A DNA stretch of 64,000 bases from Ditylenchus dipsaci (lineage: Eukaryota; Nematoda; Chromadorea; Rhabditida; Anguinidae). A program made the translations under genes and the position numbers. Positions 1-12,700 of the stretch are shown here, piece by piece (the stretch's first letter is position 1; each line of letters opens with the position of its first letter). The notes under the pieces are model-generated. The model worked only from the letters and a program-made list of their open reading frames with translations, was not told where the DNA came from and made no database searches. The DNA lies in the NCBI GenBank assembly GCA_004194705.1, contig SADC01000022.1, positions 166,142 through 230,141 of the forward strand, written 5' to 3'.

Positions 1-116
1 AAAGTATTCACCAATAATCATGTTATATACTAGAAAATGCTAATTTCTTCTTCTTTATTATTTTAATCGAAAAACTTTGTTTTGTTTCAAAATATTACAA
101 TTTAGGATTTGCAACA

Positions 117-544
117 CAGTCGACTCTCTCCACAGTGATCACCCAAAAGTTCGTTCCCACCCAGGGTCCGACACTTTTTTTAACTCAAATTTTAAAGGCT
201 TTTTCCAGTTTCCTTCAGCCAGTCTAGTCCAAAATATCGTAAGGATTCCGATTTTGCCGGTGATTTATGTAAATGGCAACAGTTTTGCCAAAAAGACCCG
301 CGGCTCTCTCCATAGTGATCACCTTTTTGGAAATTAGGTGATCACTATGGAGAGAGCCGCTGGTCTTTTTGAAAAAACTGTTGTCATTTACATAAATGAC
401 TGGAGAAATCGGAATCCTTGCGATATTTTGGACTAGAGTGGCCGAAGACAACTGGCAATAGCCTTCGAAATTTGAGTTAAAAAAAGTGTCATTCCCTAGT
501 TGGTAACGAACTTTTAGGGTGATCACTGTGGAGAGAGTCGACTG
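117..544. mobile_element. Fold-back MITE with CAGTCGACTCTCTCC ends
   Basis: The 428-bp element is one long palindrome. Its ends (CAGTCGACTCTCTCCACAGT and the reverse complement) pair, and an inner pair of near-identical arms meets at 300-361 around GGAAATT. It shares the GTTCGTTCCCACC segment with the elements at 11141-11247 and 37736-38842. The CAGT start and TA on the right suggest a pogo or other Tc1/mariner relative. The second copy is at 47826-48253. Confidence 0.85.
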
Positions 545-1383
545 TATGTTACATCGAAATTTGACTACTGAAAACCCTCGCACTTACATCAGTTAAGAAT
601 TCGATAGCTGCATTATAGGAATAAAATTCATTTCTTAAAACTATTTAAACATATGATGTCGTATCTTTGTTTCTCTTCTCTCGAAGAGTATATGAACTCA
701 GCTGAATTGTTTCAGAAAAGTCATCAGTTGACTCGAAACAAGTGTGAGGTCATTTTAAGAAGTTGACAAGCATTTTCTTCGTTTGAACTGGTCAAAAGTT
801 TGATTGGGTGTTATGCAATAGTACAGAATCTGAGCAGTATGTTCTAGTGCAGATCAATAGCTACAAAACTCAATTTACAGAATAGTTTTAGAATGCAATA
901 ACATTGAGATATAATTTTTAAAAAAAACAAGCCGTTAAAAAATCCATCCTTTAAAAAATGACCAGAATTAAAAAAAACTTGGTTTTTTGTAACGTTTTGT
1001 TTTTCCAACAGGCCACATCTCGATGTCCTTACATTCAAAAACTGTTCTGTATAACAAAGTTTTTAGCTCTTTATCTGAACTACAACGTAGTGCTAGAATG
1101 TTTCCTATTATGCAGCTACCAAATTCCTAGCTCAGGCAAGTGCGGGGGTTTTCCTCAGTCCAATTCGAATGTACCATATGCAAATCATTTTTCTTAATAT
1201 TTTTGTTTATAAAACCAAAGCGTTTTTGATAAAAAAAAAATAAATAAAGAAAAATAAATAAATTAGCTTTTTTTAGTACATAACATGCCTATTGTATTAT
1301 TAATTAAATAAATTTAATCACGTAAACATGTCGTAAGAAATTACTTTCGAATCTTTGATGAACTTTTTAACTTCATTTTCCAG

Positions 1384-4300
1384 GTTCATGAAGTGCATCC
1401 CATCGGTGATGCAGGAATCATGCTCATCTCCACCATTGACGGCTACATCACAGCCATTGATGCGGAGACGGGCAGGGATAAGTGGAGGTTTAAAGAAGGT
1501 TTGTTATTTTCTGTCACACTTTACAAACTGATTTCCATGAACCTAGTGCTCTATGACTTAAATTTGAACCTAAGATCTACACTTTTTAAAAGATTTGGCT
1601 TCTGTGCTTCTTTGCAAGCTTAATTTTTTTTTTTAAATTTTACATCCGAACATTTTTTCGCTTCAAATTCTGAACAAGACCAGTGTAAAACAATTTCTAA
1701 AAAAAGACTATCTGATGCGAAAAACAGCTTTTTAGAAAAACGGTTGACAAAAGGCGATGTGATAATTTTCCTCGAAACTTTAGGTTTTGAGGTTTTCAGG
1801 TCTTTTTGCTCGATGGATTCGTGTTCAGCGTGATCAATTTACTTTTAAAAGTGCTCTCTGCATAAAAACTCACTGTTGGATTTCAGATTCCGTTCGAGAC
1901 AACAAAGATTTGAACTGTACGAAATTGAATATTTCGAATCGCATTCAAATTTTTGTTGTATCGAGCGGGATTTAAAATTTAAGAGTGGGTGGTTTTTGCA
2001 AAGAGCACTTTTAAAAGTAAATCAACCATGCTGAACACGAATCCGTTAAGAAAAAGTTATACTAGTCTTTTCAGCTGATTGTACCGAACAAGAATATGAA
2101 ATGAAAAAGTTCAAAATTTTGAGAAAAGTCGCATTTTTGACCAAGTTGAGAATTTTGCAAAATGTGAATTTTGCAAACTTTCACGAAGTTGTCTAAAACT
2201 TTCGATGATTATTCAGAAACGATTGGACTCGTTTAAAGGGGCATGCCCACGCTAATAAGAGGTGGTGCCCGGGAATTCTAATTTTTTTTCTGATCATTAG
2301 ACTTCTGTACGGATTCTGCAACTTGGTTGCTAACAAAACCACACCTAAAATTAAATTCTAGACCTTGTTTTGTTAGAAACCAGGATGAAATATCCGTACA
2401 GAAGTTCAATGATTAGGAAAAAATTTTGAATTCCCGGGCACCACCTCTTATCAGCGTGGACATGCCCCTTTAAAAGAGCTTTTCTGGGGAGCGAAATGAG
2501 ACAATTTGTGATAGGGCTAATCAAAGAAAAGGCGTGCTAGGGCCTTCGGAAGTTAATGTGTCAAAAGACGTGGCTCTCAAAAAACGACTTACTTAAAATG
2601 CCTGGTTTTTGAATAATTTTTTATGAAAAACAACAGATTTCAACGGTTTTTTACTTCGCATTAAATTCGCTACAAGATAGATAAAAAAGTAGAAATAATT
2701 TTCCGGCATGGCCAAGCTTCTCGGGGTAGGGTAGTCCATTCTTACAGATTATTTCTTTTAATTTTTAGCGCCAATCTTGGAGTCACCAATCAGCATTCAG
2801 CAAGGCTTCACCTTCATTCCCAATCCTCGAGATGGTCAGCTGTACCTAGTTGTAGAAGGTCGCCTCTCCAAACTGCCATTCACCATCCCTCAGTTGGTCA
2901 AGGTGTCGCCTTGTAGGAGTAATGACGGCATACTTTATGCTGGTGCGAGCAACATATTTTTCATACCTTTTATAACCGTTCCTTTTTCAGGTAACAAAAA
3001 AGACGTGTGGATGGCAATTAATCCGGAGACAGGTGAGAGGACAGAAACCTTCTCATCACCCACATCCAACAGTTACTGTCCAGTGAGTGACCCGAACACA
3101 GTGTTCATTGGCAAAACAGAATACCATCTATCAATGATGGACACCAAGAAGAGGGATCGCCAATGGAATGCCACTTTTGTGGACTACTCCTCTCATTTGT
3201 TACCAGGTCTTTATTTTATGAGTTTGAGGTCAGGATTTCTAAAAAAAAGTTGAGTTTCTCTAAGGGGCTAACCCATAGGGCAAGTCCAGCCTGAGTGTGA
3301 AGACAACAAAATTTCGCTCAGCCTTTATTCAGAAGTAGCCTTTATTGAGAAGTAAACTATCAAAAAGCACTAATCTATACAGCTAATGACAGCAAATTTA
3401 CTCCGCTTCTACACACCGAACGTTTTATTATTCCATTGAACGGTGATGTTGTCATTGAACATTTCTTCAGCTTCATTCACGGCAATGATGACAGCTTCCT
3501 ATTTCTTTGGCCTTTTTCCTCTACCCCACGGAACGCTGACTCTATCACCGATAGAGAAAGATATGCGCTTAACGCAGTCTGAAGATGAAGCATAAAATTC
3601 TGAGATGAGAGTTTCTATAAAAAGCAAAAATAATAATGTTATGTAGGCAACAGATTTACCATTCTCGGACTGATTATCTTCCCATCTGGGCCCTGTTGAA
3701 ACATCGAGTTCAATTGAGATGTAGGGGTATAGTTCAATTTAGCCTTTCTTTTATGCTGTTTTAATGCGTTTTAGGATTTGCATATAATGTGATCTGTTAT
3801 CTATTTGTGATCTGTGATCTATTTTTGTGGACGGGCATTTTCGACTAACCACACCTACCGTTTTCGAAATAGCTCATCCCCTCACTAAAAAGTATCCTTG
3901 CATGACAATGCAAGCAGATATTTCTGTTTGCTGCCCTAATAATAAGAAAACTACACTAGCTTCCTTTCACAATAGTCCACCATTCTTGAGTACAGGGTGT
4001 CTCAAAATTACGTTAACATTTGCAAACTCAATATTTTCGTTCAAATTACAGTTTTTATTTTTCGTTTATTTATTTGATACGCTTGTTTTTGGCTTGTTTT
4101 ATCACTTGAATCTCATTTGCTTAATAGTCTTCGAGTTTATCCATTGAATTAATTTCTGGCGCACTCTTTTTAATATTTTACGTGCACGCTCGAAGTCGGT
4201 TCATCAAATTAATTCCTATCAATTTTACAGATATTGTTGCAGTCAAGGGAGGGGAAATACGCGCTGATTTCGTCCTTCTTCGTCATCAAAGTCTTAGATT

Positions 4301-5578
4301 CGCGCGAATTGGGCAGCTATTCGGAGTGGCAAGGCAAACAATCAGCAATGTGGTTCGTGGATCGGAAGAAACTAGTACTACCAAAAACCCATTGTAGTTA
4401 TCGTTCTCTGTTGTCATGTTTGCTGTTATTATTTGGGACTTCGTGTGAGAGATGTGCTCAGTAGTGAATAAAGATTACTGTTCCCGTCTTACAAGCGCTA
4501 TTTTATGGACGTTTCGGGGGTTGACACCCAAAAATTCGGAAGCGGGCCGCTACGGTGTTATGCTGCCCGATTTTTCCTTAAATGTTAACGTAATTTTGAC
4601 ACACCCTGTATAATTACAAAAGGTGCACTTCGCTAATAACTGGGACTCTAATGGAGGTAGGAAGTCGCATGTGGAAATTAGAAATTGTAAGTCTGTAGTC
4701 TGAATATAACATTTCGAATTATTTTTGAGAATAATAATAAGCGAAACTGAAAAATGCCGTCTTTTGACCGAAAAGGGCCGTCTTTTTTAGTTTTAAATGA
4801 AAAGTTGAATAGTGCTAGATATCTAAACATTTTTTTTCTGAAAGTGATAACACTACCTGGTAGCCCTGTAACTCTAGTTTCTAACGGCGTATCATTTGCT
4901 GTAAAACGTTTGCAAAATTTAGCGCCAAAACGTGAAAGTATGAAGCAAGTCGAAAAAAATAATTGGATTAATACTTATAACTTTTTATGATATATGTTGC
5001 AATTATATTGTAACAAATGATACGCAGTTAGGAAATAGAGTCGAAGGGCTACCTCATGATGTTTTCACTTTGGAAAAAATGGTTTAGAAGTTCACTTCTA
5101 TGACTAAAAGAAAAAAAGGCGGCACTTTTCAGTTTCGACCAATCAATTTACATACGATAAAATGCTGAAAATTCGCTGAGCTATGGGACCCTAAAGACTT
5201 AAGCATCCAACTTTTGACCTCGATTGGATCTGATGTATAAAATTAAACTGTATTCAAGTCTTTTTTTTATCAAAATTAATGTCTGAGCATTAATCAGGTC
5301 ATTACCTTTTTGACTAGCGTAATTTATGAAGATCGTGTATTATAAAAACAAATTTTAAAAAATTGAATTATATTTCAGCAGAATCTCAGTACCCATTCCA
5401 ACACTTCACCAGCAGTGCAGATGGTTCTTTGCTAACTGTAGATGGGTTAACAGGTGAAGTGTTGTGGGAGCGCCAATTCAACACGGTCATTGTCAACATG
5501 TATTTGCTAAAGGAGGATGGCATGCACAAACTGCCATCCACCGCCATCGGCAAGGAAACTTTTGATGCTTTGATTGGG
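1384..5578 (+). CDS. IRE1: IRE1 lumenal domain exons, copy 1 (partial gene)
   Basis: Four exons: 1384-1498, 2769-2942, 2991-3206 and 5379-5578, all with GT..AG borders and matching phases. They encode the ER-lumenal sensor of IRE1, the unfolded-protein-response kinase/RNase. Family landmarks are present in order: a PQQ-like blade (STIDGYITAIDAETG), LPFTIPQLV followed by SPCRSNDGILY, the NKKDVW blade, a TEYHLSMMDTK strand with RQWNATF, and a blade with LTVDGLTGEVLWE. Only about half to two thirds of a normal lumenal domain is seen. The exon at 5578 ends in a good donor (GGTAGG) but no acceptor exon with transmembrane, kinase or RNase sequence follows before the converging channel gene. The signal-peptide exon would lie before base 1. 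The remainder may be missing, elsewhere, or lost in assembly. Confidence 0.9.
1787..2045. repeat. Inverted repeat in IRE1 intron
   Basis: Arms containing GTTCAGCGTGATCAATTTAC with TTTTAAAAGTGCTC pair with their reverse complement ending near 2045. Related CACGAATCC / GTGTCAGAATT motifs recur in the fold-back at 41455-43055. No coding capacity is seen. The equivalent in copy 2 is at about 49494-49750. Confidence 0.7.
2237..2469. mobile_element. T2/Kolobok-like MITE, TTAA target duplication
   Basis: 233-bp palindrome starting AGGGGCATGCCCACG and ending with its complement CATGCCCCT, flanked on both sides by TTAA (2233-2236 and 2470-2473). The TTAAAGGRR terminus matches the known T2 family of Kolobok-type transposons. 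It lies in the IRE1 intron and is also present in copy 2 at 49945-50176. Confidence 0.85.
2943..2990 (+). other. 48-nt frame-neutral intron in IRE1
   Basis: GT at 2943 and TTTTTCAG at 2990 bound a 48-nt intron, a multiple of three with no stop codon, so reading continues through it. Removing it gives the family-typical junction ILYAG followed by NKKDVW. Retaining it would add 16 mostly hydrophobic residues. The same intron is at 50648-50695 in copy 2. Confidence 0.8.
3993..4608 (+). mobile_element. Tc1/mariner-like element with transposase HTH remnant
   Basis: 616-bp element with ~30-bp inverted ends (CAGGGTGTCTCAAAATTACG ... with CACACCCTG) and flanking TA. Inside, 4255-4394 reads as a transposase helix-turn-helix: RHQSLRFARIGQLFGVARQT followed by ISNVV, the layout of the DNA-binding head of IS630/Tc1 transposases. 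Nothing of the DDE catalytic domain remains. It sits between IRE1 exons and is duplicated at 51695-52309. Confidence 0.8.
4743..5137. repeat. Inverted repeat with GAAACTGAAAAATGCCG ends
   Basis: About 395 bp. The left end GAAACTGAAAAATGCCGTC pairs with GGCGGCACTTTTCAGTTTC. Similar ends bound the repeat at 7107-7702, so this is a small dispersed family. Also at about 52443-52838 in copy 2. Confidence 0.7.
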
Positions 5579-6036
5579 GTAGGTTCTTTCACAAATTTTG
5601 AAAAAATTATGGCTTTATTGCTGCATGGCAAATATAAAAGACAGAAGTGGTAATACCCGTATTGAAAAATAATACATTCGAACACAATAGAGTGGCGGCA
5701 CATAGAGACAGAAAGACAAGGCAACAACAACACTTGTTTGGAACAAGGTTTTTCGCCGATTTTCAGGGTGAAAAATTCAGTTCGTGACCATTTAGGATCT
5801 AGCTTTTAAAACTTCAGATTAAAAATTGACATTTTCTGTGAAAAAATCGAAAAATCACCTATACTGTATTTTTCGTATTAAATTCCCCGGTGAGTTATTG
5901 TTCAATCTCTCTGAAATCCGAAAATTTAGAAGTTGATTTTGAGATTTTCGGGTGCTCAACCTAAATCTGAAAAGTAAAATCAGGAAAGCTCGTAGCAATA
6001 AAAAAATGCGAAAATTTAAGGGGGCAGATAGCAGCG

Positions 6037-6109
6037 ACCTGATAGCTCAACTGGTTAGAGCACCGACTTGCAAGGAGGATATCCTGTGATCGCAATTTTT
6101 CCCATGCCT
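6037..6109 (+). repeat. tRNA-derived SINE head
   Basis: GATAGCTCAACTGGTTAGAG followed by CACCGACTTGCAAGGAGG has the order of a tRNA D-arm/A-box (6043-6054), anticodon-like stem and a degraded B-box (GTGATCGCAA, about 6087-6096). The acceptor stem does not pair and the T-arm is eroded, so it is not a working tRNA gene. It reads as the 5' head of a tRNA-derived SINE. Duplicate at 53737-53809. Confidence 0.65.
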
Positions 6110-6733
6110 GTACAGAGAGCCGTACGCGGCCACTGGCGTACGCTTACTAAAAGCAGATATGCAAAATATTTTTCTAGGCTGAGATATGGGGTCCATATGG
6201 GAGTGATTACAGAAGGGTGGATGCAGAAAATACGATACATCTAATTTAAATTTTGACTCCAAATTTTTCGAGATCAAATCAAAATAAATACAGCCAAACA
6301 TCTATATACTATCTAAAACCTCTGGTTCGTTCCCGCCTAGGGTCCTGCACTTTTTTACTCCGACTTTCGAAGTCTTTGTCTTTTTTAACAGTCTGGTCAA
6401 TATCTAAATAATTTTCCAATTTTATAAACAGAGCCTCTATATAGTGGTCCCCTTGAAAAAATTAGAGAAATTTTTAGATTACATTTTTTTGATCTTCCCA
6501 AGTTATTCCCTTTCCAATACAACGAATTTGTAATTTGTTAATTTTTTCGTTCTATTTTAGGTACAAGCCAGAATTTTTTTCTTGGTCTTAAAAAAGGGTT
6601 TTAGTTCTTTTTAAATCGGCCAAATACCCCTTGAGATATCATGAATACTCTAATAAAAATCTGAATTAAACTATTTGGAGGCAAAATGATACAATTAACA
6701 AGCAACTAAATTTACTATGTTTACAAAAAAAGC

Positions 6734-9700
6734 TCATCCAAATCCAAATCCAGCCATCCAGGTTGCTTTCCTCCTTGCAACCTCTTCTTCCTCATTCTCT
6801 TCTTCTTCTGCAGCTAAAACATCAGCTTCCTCTTCAGTTATACCAGCCAAATTGTCTTCGCCTTCAGATTGTGAGTGACTGCTCGAGTGCTCTTCTTCGT
6901 GGTTTAGACTGTTGAGTGTGTAGGCTGTATTTCGACGCACCATACACCTGAAATGGTATTGTTGTGCTTTTTGTAAACTTACTTTGCAAGAATGCAGAAA
7001 GAAAGTTGACGATCCCCGTGTTTCAGTTCTCTTAAAAATCACACGAACTTTTTCGCTAACAATATAGTTTCTAAAGACGTGATATTCATCACCCTAAAAA
7101 ATTGGGCGAAACAGAAAAATGCCTTCTTTTGCTGAAAAAGTACCCCCTTTTTGTAAAAAAAATGCCCCTTTTGTGGGAATTTCTTATTTTCGTGTTCAAA
7201 GTTATGATTTAGATGACGCGTAACTGGTTATTAATATCGAGTTGTGTTTTTTAAAATATAATATCGTGTTTTTGGCATTGTGTTTTCGATCCACTTTTTC
7301 ATAATTTTTCTTAGGCAGCTCATCTTACTGGCTATAAAATGGGTGGTAACTTGCATGAAAGCAGTCCTCAAAAAGTGGGTCAAAAACGTGGGTAGATTTT
7401 GAACCAGGGGAAAAGGGCTACTATTAGAAGTTTTACGGTACTTGTTTACTTCGGCCCCTAATACAAAATCGTAATTTTGCTAAAATAACTAACTGCGTGG
7501 ATGCCCGGAAATATTTTAAAAATAAATATTTTGACACGTAAGTCCGATTCCGTCCTAATATACGCTGGCCTATCCTGAGCCTAAGGCTTCGCCTAAGCAA
7601 AAAAAGTTGACTGCACAGAAGGGGCCCCCAAAGTAAACAACTGCCCAAAAGGGGCATATTTTTACAGAAAAGGGCACTTTCTCGCCAAAATAAGGCATTT
7701 TTTAGTATTTTCCGAAAAAAATTAGAACATAAAAGTAAAAGTATGGAGACCGCCTACGGCCAAATTATGGCTGTATTTAATACATCCGTGAGTCATATTT
7801 TTAAAACAGATCCAGCTTACCCATGGAATGGACAGAGGGGCTTCATGAACACAATATCTCCTTTGGAACCATACAAGCAAGTGCAGGGTAGCTCGGCTAA
7901 GGGTGGTAAGTAAGGGTAGGTGTCCTTGCGTGAAGGGGTGTTTTCTCTACTCGGCTCATCTTCCTCCTCTTCTGCCTCTTCTATAGTCAGTTTGACGGGA
8001 TCTAGTTCTTGCAGGTCTGAATTGCGGGAACTCCTGGATGTGGTCCTGGGTCGGAATATTCGGGTGTTGGAAGATGAAGATACAGAGCTTTTGTAGTGGT
8101 TTACAGCAATTGACTGGGTTCTGAAAATTGTGAGAGGTTTTTAATCAGGCTGTTCGCGCGTTGAAAAAAGCCTACGAAGAAGGTTTACGCTTGACAAAAT
8201 AGGCTTGTAGACAAAAGTTAAGCAGCTGAAGCACTTCTACTAGACTTACTATAGAGATTCCGATCCTGTAATTGAATTTTTTGAAATGTTTATAAACAGT
8301 TTCGAAGGAGACTAACCATAGCCCGAAAACACCACCAAGGTCAGCCAACAAACTTAGAAACTGAAATATGGAGACTTTGGTAAATATTTTCAAGATTTTG
8401 TAGATTGGGTCGTCTATTTGAGAATCAATATTTGTTTTTCAGTATTACTAGGGGTTTCAGCTTAAATTTGCAAAAATCAAGCTCCGACTGTGAAAAAGTT
8501 AAGAAATCAGGTAATTTTCCTTATGAGACCGAAATTGCATGATTTTTCATTGTAAGAAATATGGCAAAGCCTGATTTATCATGTAACCTATTATCCGTGA
8601 ATAACACTCATGTAATTGCATTGAAAAGCATACGGTATATGCTGGACTTTCTATCAATGTCTCGTAATTGAGTTCTTCATAAAATACTTGGATCATGGCA
8701 GCATTCTTGCGGTATTTCTCCATGCACAAGTAATCACTTATTTCGCATTCCTAAAGTACTCAACTAATTAAAATATGTTGTGCACAAGAGTCATATGGGA
8801 CATGGCCAAGTATTCGGCAAATCCTTGTTTACTTAAAATACCAAAAAACCTTTTCTGTAAATTGACTCTGAGTTAATTTTTATATTTCGGCTCATTTGGG
8901 CATTTGAGTACTTTGGTTTGTCGTACCAAACCATGTCACACCCCACAAAATACCATGAGTTTAGTCGTTCCAGAAGGCCATCTAGCAGCTGAATAAGACA
9001 CTTCATACCCAGTTTCACTAAAACCACAATTATTATTTAACCGCAAGCAAAACACGTCTCCCAAATACTCACGTGCAAGGTTGATGGCACATACAATTTT
9101 CTACCTACAAAATACTTAATGCATAAAAGAGGATCTAACTAACAAAAAGTCCCTAACCTGTCCTTGCGCAATCATCTGTCCCAAATACATGGAGGTATTC
9201 TTGATGCACTCTCTGGCCAATGGATCGCTCACTTTGCAATGCTTGATCCCCTCGCCTACATTGGGGAACATTGGATCAGCACAGCCACATACTCTGATGA
9301 TCTCAGTCTGGGTGCATGACCTATGACACCCCTCAATGCTGTAGTTATAGCCCTTGTAGATGTACTGATCTGTGTTCTCACCACCTTCTTGGCAGTGCCC
9401 GTGAGGTGGCTCGATTCGGATGAACTTTTTCTGGAATTTATTTATTCGATTGGGTCTTGGGAATCGGGGTAGAGGGTAGGGGGCCATACCATTCTGACAC
9501 CAAAAGAAGACATGAAGCCAGTGGGGGCAGTATGTCCAAAAGCATCAGGAAAGGGCACAATCCACTTGTCGTGGATGGTTATGCGAAATCCAACTGCTTC
9601 AGATGTAGGTAGGTATTCCGACACGTTGGCGTACATCATAACTCGGAGACCTGAATTTCGAAAAGTTTACCTTAGTTACTATAAAATCATCTTTGGATAC

Positions 9701-12700
9701 TCCGAAATTTCTTTTTTCATTTTGATAGAAAAAGATTTTTTGTAAGTTTTTCGCTTGTTTCTAAAAAATTAAATCCCAAGTATCCCGCCTCTGAATGTTT
9801 GTCATGGAAGGAAAAGAGCAAAAATTCCCCGAGATTTTAAAAAACCTTCCCCGAGCCTAAGTTTAATTAATTCCAAGACATTTTTTTAATTAAGGAGGTT
9901 ACTTGAGTTTTCGACTGTTTCTAATCGTATTTTTTCAAACACATCTTTAGCTAAGGTTTGAAGTTTTTATGGCAAGCCATATGGCATCTTACTTCAAAAA
10001 TATAAATTAGACCACTCAAAAGCTGCCAAACCCCACCATAATTAGCACCAGCCCGGTGAGCAGTGACAGCCTCGGTCCTGTTCCAGTTGAAGGTATAACA
10101 ATTACCATAGGTTGGATCGTAATACAAAGTGAAATCTCTGCAATAAAATCAATAATTGCTTTTGAAAAGTAGTCTTACTTTTGAATATCGCAGTCCCTTT
10201 GGTTGAAAGAGCACTTGAGGATGAGTTCATCCTTGGGCTGAGAGAACTGAACTCGCTGTTCTAATGGTTTTTCCTCCACCGCAAACATTAAATTTTCTCT
10301 GGCTTGCGCATTTATAGCTATCTCGTCTTTTAGTTCCTGAAATGAGCAAAGTAGTTCTGTTGAAATGGCCTTGAACAGTGAATAGATTTGATGAACAAAA
10401 TTTTGTAGATTTCTATTGTATGTAACAGGGCTGGAGTCGGTTTTAAAAAAAAATAAATAACAGAAAACGAACATTTTCAGAAACGCGAAAGCGGAAAACA
10501 AAACTCCAAAAACTCAGAAAACCAGAAAATTTTCTAAAGGTTTCCTAAGAAAATTCAGAAAATATTTTTTTGCAAATTTTTTTTCATAAAATATTTGTAA
10601 GGGAGTGGGTCTTTTTCGCATCGAAAAAGTGACCAAAATTCTGTTTTAAGTTACTGGTTTTTAAACCAGAACTGGAAAAGCCAAAAAACAAAAATCCAGA
10701 GAACAGAAAATTGCTTCGGCCCTATTTTTACAAACTCACTTCATATCCCATGGCTTGAGCTACATCCGGCTCTTGAGTAGTGGTTGTGCTAGGTTCATTA
10801 AATGTTCCCTCATAGATGCTTTGGTTGTCGGAGGACATGAGAACAAAGTTTTGTGCGAAGTTGAGTTTATCAAGATCAGAACTAGGCACAATTTCAGGGA
10901 TCTCGCCATTGTCATTATTGGCAATGCAGTGGTTGTAGTCTGAGTGGCACAGGCACACGTCCATATTGTCATCTAGTTTTTCCATTTTTTCAAGGGAACC
11001 GTTGTAGAAACGCATAGGACAATGACCTAGTTTTTCACTGCATTCTGTACATACTTTTTCCTTCCAAGTGTTATCTAAAAGTATGAAATTTGTAAATTTT
11101 TCAGAGTCGAATGTGACCTAAAGATCTTTTTTCATAAATACAGTCAACTCTCAATTTTGCATCACTCTCTCAAGTTCGTTCCCACCTCGCGTGCGAGACA
11201 TATGTGGGAACGAACTTGATGGGTAGCGTAAAATTGAGAGTTGACTGTAGACAGATTTTAACTCACATGGAAAACATGGCCATATACTCTTGGATATCCA
11301 GTCCAACTGGCACAAACATTTAGTGGGGTGAAAGTTGTGAAGGTTCAGCCCGTCCTGTACATTCAGAGACACCTTACCCTTGTAGATGGCAAAGCAACTG
11401 CCTCTTTTTCTCTCACCCGATAGTCTGTTTATTTCACCTGAAAATTAATTCAAATAAATTGTATGCCGCTAAGCCAGGACAAGCAGACGTACAATAGCAC
11501 TGAGCATAGACCTGGAGGTAGCGTCTGTCCTTGCCATTGCTCACATTATAAGAAGGTGAATAAGAGGTGGTAGGAGGAGAAGGGGTTGTGGTAGTGCCGA
11601 TCGGTTGCCCCTCCTTCTACTACCAGAACCTCTAGTTAGTTGATTTATGCTACTTGGCTTGTCTTTTTCTAGTTGTCTGCGGCGGCGATTGCCTAAAATA
11701 TTAATTACCGTATTTCCTCTAATAGAAGCCCCCTCCTATTATAAGCCCCCCTCTAATATAAGCCCCTCTGGAGGTCATCCAAAATATAAAAGCCCCCCCC
11801 TCTAATATAAGCCCCCCCTCTAGTGGGTATCCTGAAAATATAAGCCCCCTTTTTATATAAACCCTTAATCAAATATTTTTTAGATAAACAGGTGCTGCTA
11901 AACGTGGTAAAAGATACAAAGAGTGCCTTTATGTATTTGCCTATCACATCTTTCGAAGTGGATCGCTGGAATACTTGTGAATGAGTGAATTTCAAAGCAA
12001 AAACTACATCGAGTGCTATTTTAGCGGGCATTTTTTGGTTTAAAAAATTGCTTTACGCAGTAATCATCGGCAGAAAATCAGCAACAAACGATACAAAGTG
12101 ACGTCGGTTTACGTTTGAGGAACAAGAAAATAAGTCGGCAGCATAGGTCAGATAAAAAGAAGGCATAACGATATTTCGCAGAAAATTATCTTAATTTCGC
12201 AGCAAATTTTTGTCTCGCTTTTTTATTTTTGATTTTCTAACCTTTTTTTGAAAATTACAGGGTGAGTCGAGAAATTCGAACACTTTTAATAAGCCATAAC
12301 CTTTGTCTAAGACAAATTCCGAAATTCTGTAAACGCAGAACGACTCAATTTTTTATAGGAATTTCTTTGATATATAATGTGAAAAACACAATTTTCGCTT
12401 GATCCCCCCATGTGGTTTGGCCTTGGCCATCCAGAGGCTATTCTCAGACATTCGGCAAAGTTATTACTCTAAATGAGAATTTAGCTACATAATGGTGTCA
12501 ATACTTTCAGAAAAAGTATATGTAAACTAATAGAAAAGGTAAAACAAAATTCGCTGAAAAATTAAGATATGCTGCGAAATTCCAATACGCCCAAAATAAA
12601 TTTATGTAGAACGCCTCCGAGAGAAACAGTGGGTAAACTATGAATATAGAATAAGTGCTTTTGATGTTTAAACGCTGTTTCAACAATGTTATGTGGAAAA

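Noticed and set aside
224..583. 119-codon - strand reading frame, also at 47934-48293
   Set aside because: It lies inside a palindromic MITE; the frame is a by-product of the inverted repeat.
6037..6109. Functional tRNA gene
   Set aside because: The acceptor stem does not pair, the T-arm is degraded and no terminator run follows in place; a SINE head fits better.
6563..6615. Possible next IRE1 exon after an acceptor-like CTATTTTAG
   Set aside because: The frame gives VQARIFFLVLKKG and a stop, with no resemblance to IRE1.
11753..12031. Open frame starting [11 protein letters not shown] on the - strand
   Set aside because: Inside a transposon with no recognisable transposase motif; not called as a gene.
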